DNA of 12,441 nt, taken from Porphyromonadaceae bacterium. GTDB taxonomy: Bacteria; Bacteroidota; Bacteroidia; Bacteroidales; Paludibacteraceae. The notes below the pieces were generated by a model, which did no database searches, had not been told where the DNA came from, and saw only the letters and a list, made by a program, of their open reading frames with translations. Shown here piece by piece: positions 7,115 through 12,441 of the stretch (its first letter is position 1; every line of letters begins with the position of its first letter). The stretch lies in contig CAJPPQ010000028.1 of the NCBI GenBank assembly GCA_905372605.1, positions 1 to 12,441 on the forward strand, in the 5' to 3' direction. The position numbers were made by a program, and so were the translations under genes.

Positions 7115-9058
7115 TTACTGCAATGTATTTTTCAATGTTATAGAGTTGATAGCGTCTCGGTCGGGGTCTGAGAAAAAGCCCCACTTACAAAAGTATTTTA
7201 TCGCACTCGATATATGTCTAAACAACAGATGAATACTACTATATGATCCTCTATGATGTTCGTGAACGATGTGTACGGCAGGATAAAATATCGTCTTTGC
7301 ATATTTCGATACACGACGCGTAAGGTCGACGTCTTCGAGATACATAAAATAACGTTCGTCGAAAATACCCGATTTCTCGAGTATAGCAGTGTTTATCAGC
7401 ATAAAGCTACCCGAAAGTTGAGGCACTTCTATTATTTTATTATAGTCGGTATATCTCATTTCGAGGCGGTAGATACGCTTTTTCATAACCTTTTTAGGCA
7501 AGAAACGCCTACCGAACAAATCGAGCGGAGTTGGTAGCAATCTACATAAGTACTGTATTTTATTATTGGGATAGAATACCTTAGGCATAAGCATACCGAC
7601 ATCGGGGTGCTCGTCTATATATTCGACCATATTATTTATAATCGACGGATCGAAACTAATATCGGCATTCATTACTATATGGTAGGCTGCATCTCTATCG
7701 GTAAGAGTCTGTCGCATAGCTATATTGTGTCCCCTGCCATAACCGATATTTTTATCGTTGAATATATAAGTCGCTTCAAGATCTCCGTATCGCTTGTCGA
7801 TTACGGGTGAGTTGTCTACTAAGTATATTTTATTCACTATTGGACTCTTACGTAACGTCTGCACTAATACTTTTACCTTCTCGAAATCATTCTTGTACAA
7901 TACTATCGACGCGTTTACCCTATCGGCAGTCGGCTTCGGAGGCAGGTTATAAATAGTGTATAGTTCGCCAAACGCTTTATCGGCAACGAATTGCTCTGCG
8001 ACCCATTTATGTGCGTTTAAGCTCATGCGGTCTCTTTCTTCCGTGTCTTTCAATAGCTTGTCTATTGCTTTTGCAAATGCCTCGGTATTGGAGTTTTCGA
8101 CGACAATTCCCGAGTAGTCGTTGCAGTTTACCCACTGTACACCACTACCTTCGATATCGAAACTAACTGCCGGAAGTCCACAATACAAAGCCTCAGCCAA
8201 TGCGATACCAAACGCCTCGCTACGATTCAACGAAGGAAAGAGCAATAAATAAGATGCTCTCAAATAGAGATTTAGCTCTCGGTCAGAAAGTCTGCCCACA
8301 AAATGTATTCTATTGCTACCGAGCGATTTTGCTTTCAGTTTCGACGTAAGAGGCCCACCTCCGGCTACCACAAAGACACAATCTTCGTCGACAAGTTTAT
8401 CGCAATCAATTATATACTCTATCCCCTTGTAAGCCACGTGGCGACCTACAAAAAAGAGTATTTTTTTACCGCCAAAACGTTGTCTTATCTTCTCTATTTC
8501 GTCTCTATCATTATCACACAGAGCGAACTTACTCTCTTTCACTACATTGGGTACTACAACCGATTTATATGAAAAATTCTTGATTACCTCCGAATGCTCC
8601 ATATAAATACGTGAGGTAGCTATTACCTTATCGGCTCTAAGCAGCAACCTCTTTTCGTATGGTTTGTAGAAAAAGTATAGAAACTTCTGCCCCAATATAT
8701 CGGCATGCCAGTGCAAGTATAGCTTTGCACTACCCCAGCCTAAATTCAGTAATAACAACGTTACTACAGGATTAGGTAAGTGCAAATGAATATAATCGGG
8801 ACGAAATTCGTCGAGTATCTTTTTTAGTGTAGAGGTATAATTTCTGGGTATCGGTTGCGAAAAAAGCGTACCGATAGTAGCAACACGAACTACCTCTACA
8901 CCATCGACGATATCGGTAGTAGCAACGTTTTTATCATTAAAACAAATAACTTTCTGTGTATGATATGGTTTAAGTTGTTCTACTATAGTCTGTGCAATAT
9001 CTTCTATCCCTCCGTAGTAAGGATAATAATACTTTGAAATATGAAGAATCTTTGCCAT
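7115..9058 (-). CDS. Bifunctional glycosyltransferase: GT4 domain fused to GT2 domain
   Basis: The 647-residue protein contains two complete glycosyltransferase modules. Residues 1-370 form a GT-B fold of family GT4: the N-terminal glycine motif YYGGIE (14-19), a phosphate-binding site around R206 and K211 (FFVGRHVAYKGIEY), and the E-x7-E motif E281/E289 (EAFGIALAE). Residues 381-647 form a GT-A fold of family GT2, most like WbbL-type rhamnosyltransferases: SIVLYKND at the start, VDNS (414-417), NIGYGRGHN (437-445), a DxD-like MNADISF (463-469), SGSFMLI, and the catalytic-base region YLEDVDLTRR (573-582) followed by HEHHRGS (599-605). The modules are joined by a very short proline-containing linker (about 371-380, NLPPKPTADR). 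Neither module has a transmembrane segment, so it should be cytoplasmic or membrane-peripheral. It probably adds two successive sugars to a lipid-linked glycan. The ATG at 9058 follows a promoter-like -7 box. MarC lies downstream. Confidence 0.9.
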   Translation of the reverse strand: MAKILHISKYYYPYYGGIEDIAQTIVEQLKPYHTQKVICFNDKNVATTDIVDGVEVVRVATIGTLFSQPIPRNYTSTLKKILDEFRPDYIHLHLPNPVVTLLLLNLGWGSAKLYLHWHADILGQKFLYFFYKPYEKRLLLRADKVIATSRIYMEHSEVIKNFSYKSVVVPNVVKESKFALCDNDRDEIEKIRQRFGGKKILFFVGRHVAYKGIEYIIDCDKLVDEDCVFVVAGGGPLTSKLKAKSLGSNRIHFVGRLSDRELNLYLRASYLLLFPSLNRSEAFGIALAEALYCGLPAVSFDIEGSGVQWVNCNDYSGIVVENSNTEAFAKAIDKLLKDTEERDRMSLNAHKWVAEQFVADKAFGELYTIYNLPPKPTADRVNASIVLYKNDFEKVKVLVQTLRKSPIVNKIYLVDNSPVIDKRYGDLEATYIFNDKNIGYGRGHNIAMRQTLTDRDAAYHIVMNADISFDPSIINNMVEYIDEHPDVGMLMPKVFYPNNKIQYLCRLLPTPLDLFGRRFLPKKVMKKRIYRLEMRYTDYNKIIEVPQLSGSFMLINTAILEKSGIFDERYFMYLEDVDLTRRVSKYAKTIFYPAVHIVHEHHRGSYSSIHLLFRHISSAIKYFCKWGFFSDPDRDAINSITLKNTLQ

Positions 9059-9103
9059 TACGTGTCTGATTTATAAGTCTTTCGGAGGATAATGCTTGTT
9101 TTG

Positions 9104-9111
9104 CAAAGATA
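9104..9111 (-). promoter_or_regulatory. -7 box for the GT4-GT2 gene
   Basis: The minus strand reads TATCTTTG followed by CA, the Bacteroidetes -7 consensus, 45 nt upstream of the glycosyltransferase ATG. I see no TTG at 19-21 nt upstream, so the -33 element is weak or absent. The match to the rpsA -7 region is exact over 14 bases. Confidence 0.5.
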
Positions 9112-9140
9112 ATATTTTTTTTGCGATTATCGATTGACTA

Positions 9141-9170
9141 TTGGTCTGTTGCATAAAAGTATTATCTTTG
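9141..9170 (+). promoter_or_regulatory. rpsA promoter
   Basis: A TTG at 9141-9143 is separated by 19 nt from TATCTTTG (9163-9170), followed by CA. This fits the Bacteroidetes -33/-7 promoter pattern. Transcription would start near 9176-9178, giving a leader of about 70-75 nt before the rpsA ATG. Confidence 0.7.
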
Positions 9171-9193
9171 CAACTTGTATTTTGTAATTAACG

Positions 9194-9217
9194 GAGATAT
9201 TTTTTTGATAGTATCTC
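9194..9217 (+). promoter_or_regulatory. Hairpin with U7 loop in the rpsA leader
   Basis: GAGATA (9194-9199) pairs with TATCTC (9212-9217). The 12-nt loop contains seven consecutive T (9200-9206). It lies within the predicted 5' leader of rpsA, 32 nt before the ATG. The stem is short (6 bp). S1 proteins bind unpaired U-rich RNA, so this could be an autoregulatory site, but that is inference. The leader has no Shine-Dalgarno sequence next to the ATG; the ACCCTTTAAAATAAAATTAT stretch is A/T-rich, as is usual in this phylum. Confidence 0.35.
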
Positions 9218-9249
9218 ATATTGTCTAACCCTTTAAAATAAAATTATTT

Positions 9250-11121
9250 ATGGAAGAATTCAATTCCACTAACGAGCCGCAATTGGAGGCTCAAAAGCCA
9301 GTAGTAACTCCCGAAGCATTCGACTGGGATACTTACGAAAAGGGCGATTCTATCGATACAAATCGCCAACGCGACACCGAACTTTACGACAAAACCTTAA
9401 GCCAAATTCAAAACCAAGAGGTTGTAGAGGGTACCGTAGTGTCGATCAACAAACGTGAAGTAGTAGTAAATATCGGCTACAAATCCGATGGTGTAATACC
9501 ATACGCCGAGTTCCGCTACAATCCCGACCTTAAGGTAGGTGATAAGGTAGAAGTTTTTATCGAAAATCAAGAAGACAAGAAAGGTCAACTCATTCTGTCG
9601 CACAGACTTGCCAGACATGCTCGTTCGTGGGATAGAGTGAAAGCCGCTCTCGAAAGTCAAGAAATCATTCACGGCTATATCAAATCCCGTACAAAAGGCG
9701 GTATGATAGTAGAAGTATTCGGAATAGAGGCATTCTTGCCCGGTTCGCAAATCGATGTGAAACCTATACGCGACTACGACGTATTTGTCGATAAAACTAT
9801 GGAATTCAAGATAGTAAAAATCAACGACGAATACAAGAATATAGTAGTATCTCACAAAGCTCTTATCGAGGAAGAACTCGAAGAACAACGCAAAGAGATT
9901 ATCTCTCGCCTCGAAAAAGGACAAGTACTCGAGGGTATAGTCAAGAATATCACTTCGTACGGAGTATTTATAGACCTTGGAGGCGTCGACGGTCTGATAC
10001 ATATCACCGACCTCAGCTGGGGACGCATAAATCACCCGAACGAAATAGTACAATTAGACCAGAAAATCAATGTCGTTATACTCGACTTCGACGAAGAGAA
10101 AAAGCGTATCGCACTGGGACTTAAGCAGCTTACTCCTCATCCTTGGGATGCTCTCGACCAGAACCTCAAGGTAGGCGATAAGGTGAAAGGTAAAGTAGTG
10201 GTAATGGCAGACTATGGTGCATTCCTCGAAATAATCCCCGGCGTAGAGGGACTTATCCACGTATCTGAAATGAGCTGGAGCCAGCATTTGCGTTCGGCAA
10301 ACGACTTCCTCAAAGTAGGCGACGAGGTAGAAGCCGTAATACTTACCCTCGACAGAGAAGAACGCAAAATGTCGCTCGGTATCAAGCAACTCAAACCCGA
10401 CCCATGGGCTACTATCGATACAAAATATGCAGTAGGTACCAAGCATACTGCTAAAGTACGCAACTTCACCAACTTCGGTGTATTTGCCGAACTCGAAGAG
10501 GGTGTCGACGGTCTGATACATATATCGGACTTGAGCTGGACGAAAAAAATCAAACATCCGTCGGAATTCACTCAGCTTGGCTCGGATATCGACGTAGTAG
10601 TGTTGGAGATAGACAAAGAAAATTCTCGTTTGTCGCTCGGCCACAAGCAGTTGGAAGAAAATCCTTGGGAGGTATTTGAAACTATCTTCACCGAAGGCTC
10701 CATACACGAAGGAACGATAGTCGAACTCTTTGACAAGGGCGCTGTAATAGCATTGCCTTACGGAATAGAAGGTTTCGCTACACCGAAGCACATCGTAAAA
10801 GAAAACGGCAAATCGGCTAAACTCGACGAAAAATTACCGTTCAAGGTGATAGAGTTCAACAAAGATGCTAAACGTATCATATTGTCGCACAGCCGTACTT
10901 TCGAAGACGAAGCTAAAAACAACGAGACCGAACAGCCTCTGACAGAGAAAAAAGTCACTAAAAAGGCAAAAGCTACATTAGGTGATATCGAGGCTTTGTC
11001 GGAATTAAAAGACCAGATGATTTCTGAGGCGAAAGACGATATGCTCAAGGCTCAAGAAGCACCCAAAAAGACTCGCTCGAAAGCCAAAGAAAAAACTGAG
11101 GACACGGAAGATAAAGAGTAG
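9250..11121 (+). CDS. rpsA: 30S ribosomal protein S1
   Basis: The 623-residue protein has an acidic N-terminal stretch (about 1-52, with the Bacteroidales-type motif FDWDTYEKGD) and six S1 (OB-fold) RNA-binding domains at about 56-118, 136-203, 223-292, 308-379, 396-466 and 483-548. Domains 3-5 are the most canonical: each has G-VF/AF, a 'GVDGLIH(I/V)S(D/E)LSW'-type core and 'LGLKQL'-type ends. Domains 1, 2 and 6 are more divergent, as usual for S1. A Lys/Glu-rich, probably disordered tail (about 549-623) follows and ends in DTEDKE. S1 sits on the 30S subunit and draws mRNA to the ribosome; this matters in Bacteroidetes, where most mRNAs lack a Shine-Dalgarno sequence. The length is slightly above the 557 residues of E. 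coli because of the two terminal extensions. The gene is monocistronic, with its own promoter and a strong terminator. Confidence 0.97.
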   Translation: MEEFNSTNEPQLEAQKPVVTPEAFDWDTYEKGDSIDTNRQRDTELYDKTLSQIQNQEVVEGTVVSINKREVVVNIGYKSDGVIPYAEFRYNPDLKVGDKVEVFIENQEDKKGQLILSHRLARHARSWDRVKAALESQEIIHGYIKSRTKGGMIVEVFGIEAFLPGSQIDVKPIRDYDVFVDKTMEFKIVKINDEYKNIVVSHKALIEEELEEQRKEIISRLEKGQVLEGIVKNITSYGVFIDLGGVDGLIHITDLSWGRINHPNEIVQLDQKINVVILDFDEEKKRIALGLKQLTPHPWDALDQNLKVGDKVKGKVVVMADYGAFLEIIPGVEGLIHVSEMSWSQHLRSANDFLKVGDEVEAVILTLDREERKMSLGIKQLKPDPWATIDTKYAVGTKHTAKVRNFTNFGVFAELEEGVDGLIHISDLSWTKKIKHPSEFTQLGSDIDVVVLEIDKENSRLSLGHKQLEENPWEVFETIFTEGSIHEGTIVELFDKGAVIALPYGIEGFATPKHIVKENGKSAKLDEKLPFKVIEFNKDAKRIILSHSRTFEDEAKNNETEQPLTEKKVTKKAKATLGDIEALSELKDQMISEAKDDMLKAQEAPKKTRSKAKEKTEDTEDKE

Positions 11122-11161
11122 ACTATTTAGTGTATAATAAATAACTGTAATGTTTTGTTGC

Positions 11162-11201
11162 AGAATAGGCTATGGTATCCACCATAGCCTATTCTTTTTT
11201 T
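11162..11201 (+). terminator. rpsA intrinsic terminator
   Basis: AGAATAGGCTATGGT (11162-11176) pairs perfectly with ACCATAGCCTATTCT (11181-11195), a 15-bp stem with a 4-nt loop. It is followed by an uninterrupted T-run up to 11201. It begins 40 nt after the rpsA stop codon. On the minus strand no T-run follows the stem, so it acts in the rpsA direction only. Confidence 0.95.
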
Positions 11202-11269
11202 GCCCACAGCGACGTATTTTATACAGTTGCTTTACGATAGGGCGTGTGTTGGTATAGTATTTTTTTAGC

Positions 11270-11650
11270 CTAAATCTCCCATTGCATCATCACATCGAAA
11301 CCTTTCTGAGCGAAGTACTTAGCTAAGTACTCTTGCTCTGTCTGCCCTGGTGTGGGTATGAGCGTAGCCCGATTTATGCCCAAAGCATACAAGTCCATCA
11401 GAGTCGAATATCCACTACGACAATATATATTATCGGCATTCTGGATTACAAACGCCAAATCGCTATCGTCGAGATGCGAGACTATATCGACATTCCCCTG
11501 CTGTCGGAACGATATGTCGTTAGAGGGTCTGCCCTCTACGATAAGGCTTTTCTCGTTTTTATCGGAAAAAAAACGTAATAGTTTGTCTTGCAGTATAGAA
11601 CGATGAGGGTCTAATCCCGATATTACGGCAACGTTTTTATAAATATTCAT
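11270..11650 (-). pseudogene. Stand-alone or truncated GT28/MurG-like C-terminal domain
   Basis: The 126-codon ORF matches only the nucleotide-sugar-binding half of a GT28-type glycosyltransferase of the kind common in Bacteroidetes (usually about 350 residues). It begins right at the domain boundary (VAVISGLDPHRSIL, 7-20). It keeps the donor-site signature CRSGYSTLMDLYALG (77-91) and the PTPGQTEQEYLAKYF motif (99-113), then stops 13 residues later, where full-length members have several more helices. About 200 N-terminal residues (the acceptor domain) are missing, and no remnant of them is visible nearby. The ATG is only 5 nt after the stop of the intact hydrolase gene upstream, suggesting translational coupling or a deletion junction. 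It is either a decayed gene or a split donor subunit of the Alg13/CpsF type whose acceptor partner is elsewhere. No stop or frameshift interrupts the retained part. I prefer 'remnant', with moderate confidence. Confidence 0.6.
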
Positions 11651-11655
11651 TTGTA

Positions 11656-12297
11656 TCAGAAAAAAGGATTGCTATGTATTTCTCTATCGATAGATGTAGT
11701 AGTTCCGTGTCCGGGGTATACCTTCGTGTCGAGAGGGAGAGTAAACAGTTTCTCTCTGATGCCGTTCGTAAGCAAGTCGAAATCACCGCCGGGCAGGTCT
11801 GTCCGTCCTATAGAACCGGCAAATAGTACGTCGCCCGCTATCAATATGCCGTCGGAGGCGGAGTAGAAGCATAAGCTACCTGCCGAATGTCCGGGTACGA
11901 ATATCGCTTTTAGAATAGAACTACCTATTTTTATTTCGTCGCCTTCGGCTATATATCCGCCAAGTGGTTGTGCGTCGACAGAGTCGGGAATACCAAACAA
12001 CATAGCCTGCGACGGCAGGTTGTCGATGAGTTTCTCGTCGTTGCGGTGAGCAAGAGGCAATACGCCATACGCGGCTGCAGCCCAAGCGTTACCGAATTGG
12101 TGGTCGAGATGAAGATGCGTATTGAGCAGATACTTTATAACGAGATTGTTGTCGGCAATGAACTTTTTGAGTTTGTTACGCTCCGTATCGTACAGACATC
12201 CGCAGTCGACGATAGCAGCTTCTCGCGTATGGTCGTCGTATACGACGAGGGTATTTTCCATAAAAGGATTGAATACGAATATTTTTACACTAAGCAT
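11656..12297 (-). CDS. Metallo-beta-lactamase-fold hydrolase, glyoxalase-II-like
   Basis: The 213-residue protein has the full zinc-site set of the glyoxalase II/YcbL group: THLHLDH (60-66, giving H61, H63, D65 and H66), GHSAGS (136-141, H137), GDVLF (155-159, D156) and YPGHG (194-198, H197). The start motif FNPFMENTLVVYD and the ending YPGHGTTTSIDREIHSNPFF are both standard for the family, so the gene is complete at both ends. It lacks the extra C-terminal domain of classical glyoxalase II, as in the shorter YcbL-like enzymes, which hydrolyse thioesters such as S-lactoylglutathione or other thiol conjugates. The physiological substrate here is unknown. The ATG at 12297 has a -7 box 29 nt upstream. 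The gene is followed at 5 nt by the GT28-domain ORF, forming a two-gene unit that converges on rpsA. Confidence 0.9.
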   Translation of the reverse strand: MLSVKIFVFNPFMENTLVVYDDHTREAAIVDCGCLYDTERNKLKKFIADNNLVIKYLLNTHLHLDHQFGNAWAAAAYGVLPLAHRNDEKLIDNLPSQAMLFGIPDSVDAQPLGGYIAEGDEIKIGSSILKAIFVPGHSAGSLCFYSASDGILIAGDVLFAGSIGRTDLPGGDFDLLTNGIREKLFTLPLDTKVYPGHGTTTSIDREIHSNPFF

Positions 12298-12326
12298 ATT
12301 TTACTTTCTTCTCTTGGATTGTGGTA

Positions 12327-12334
12327 CAAAAGTA
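12327..12334 (-). promoter_or_regulatory. -7 box for the hydrolase gene
   Basis: The minus strand reads TACTTTTG, a match to TAnnTTTG, 29 nt upstream of the hydrolase ATG. A TTTG lies further upstream (12359-12362) at a 24-nt spacing, longer than the usual 19-21, so the -33 element is uncertain. Confidence 0.45.
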
Positions 12335-12362
12335 CTAATTATTTAATTAATATATAGACAAA

Positions 12363-12397
12363 AAAAGACGTATAGTAATAAATACTATACGCCTCTT
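12363..12397 (-). terminator. Intrinsic terminator of a gene lying beyond the right edge
   Basis: CGTATAGTA (12369-12377) pairs perfectly with TACTATACG (12383-12391) around a 5-nt loop. The flanks extend the stem by six more pairs, two of which are wobbles only on the minus strand. The minus-strand transcript then runs into a stretch of U (12366 down to 12360). It separates the hydrolase gene from the partial gene at the edge. Confidence 0.75.
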
Positions 12398-12412
12398 CAT
12401 ATTGTATCATTA

Positions 12413-12441
12413 TTAAGCTTTGTGCATCAATGATGAGAGCG
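12413..12441 (-). CDS. Possible C-terminal end of an unidentified gene (partial)
   Basis: Reading into the window on the minus strand gives eight codons (LSSLMHKA) and a TAA stop at 12413-12415, 15 nt before the terminator stem. The placement just ahead of a minus-strand intrinsic terminator makes a gene end here plausible. Another minus-strand frame is also open across the edge and into the terminator, so the choice of frame is not certain. The fragment is too short to identify. Confidence 0.35.

Larger units (their letters stand above)
9101..9173. repeat. 14-bp perfect inverted repeat framing the divergent promoters
   Basis: TTGCAAAGATAATA (9101-9114) is the exact reverse complement of TATTATCTTTGCAA (9160-9173), with 45 nt between the arms. 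Each arm is the -7 region of one of the two divergent promoters, so the symmetry is best explained by identical promoter cores. The arms could in addition bind a common regulator. Confidence 0.85.

Noticed and set aside
9397..10791. Two long, abutting minus-strand open frames (218 and 245 codons) opposite rpsA
   Set aside because: They lie entirely inside rpsA, encode Tyr/Phe-rich sequence typical of antisense frames, and have no promoter or recognisable domain. They are shadows of the S1 codon pattern.
619..11121. ispH and rpsA in the same neighbourhood, recalling the IspH-S1 fusion proteins of clostridia
   Set aside because: Here they are more than 7 kb apart on opposite strands with unrelated genes between, so there is no sign of functional coupling.
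1..12441. Search for tRNA, rRNA, CRISPR repeats, insertion sequences, integrases, toxin-antitoxin pairs or a defence cluster
   Set aside because: None seen. All sizeable stretches are accounted for by the listed genes, and the longest gap without a gene is 233 nt (5712-5944), holding a terminator and a promoter box.

Overview
The window looks like a chromosomal segment from a member of the Bacteroidota, most likely the order Bacteroidales. The evidence is: Bacteroidetes-type promoter elements (TAnnTTTG -7 boxes, several extended to TTTGCA); A/T-rich gene leaders without Shine-Dalgarno sequences; a Bacteroidales-style ribosomal protein S1; a very large periplasmic TPR protein; and an IspH with the DTICRQVSNR third-cysteine motif. 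I cannot name a genus. The content is mainly conserved housekeeping and cell-envelope genes. I see no mobile element, CRISPR array, tRNA, rRNA or defence locus.

Layout. Bases 2-601 (+) are the 3' end of an FtsX/MacB-like ABC transporter permease, which converges on ispH (619-1482, -), the last enzyme of the MEP isoprenoid pathway. Reading right to left, a minus-strand run carries a roughly 1000-residue exported TPR protein (2688-5711), a DUF2007-type protein (2368-2595), a TPR-like lipoprotein (1541-2362) and ispH, with small gaps and probably some co-transcription. Upstream of these is a separate minus-strand gene for a small predicted outer-membrane beta-barrel (5945-6436), with its own promoter and terminator. 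Next come a MarC-family membrane protein (6509-7087) and, 27 nt upstream of it, a two-domain GT4-GT2 glycosyltransferase (7115-9058). These two probably form one transcript.

A 191-nt divergent intergenic region (9059-9249) separates the glycosyltransferase from rpsA (9250-11121, +). It carries two mirrored copies of the same 14-base -7/start-region motif. rpsA ends in a textbook intrinsic terminator. Converging on it is a minus-strand pair: a glyoxalase-II-like metallo-beta-lactamase (11656-12297) and, 5 nt downstream, a 126-codon ORF that matches only the donor-binding C-terminal domain of a GT28/MurG-like glycosyltransferase. At the right edge, a minus-strand terminator and a few codons mark the end of another gene.

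The most unusual items are the stranded GT28 C-terminal domain tightly coupled to the hydrolase, the GT4-GT2 fusion, the mirrored divergent promoters, and a U7-loop hairpin in the rpsA leader that could be an S1 autoregulatory site. I found no convincing new multi-gene system. All functional calls rest on reading the translated sequence, without database searches.
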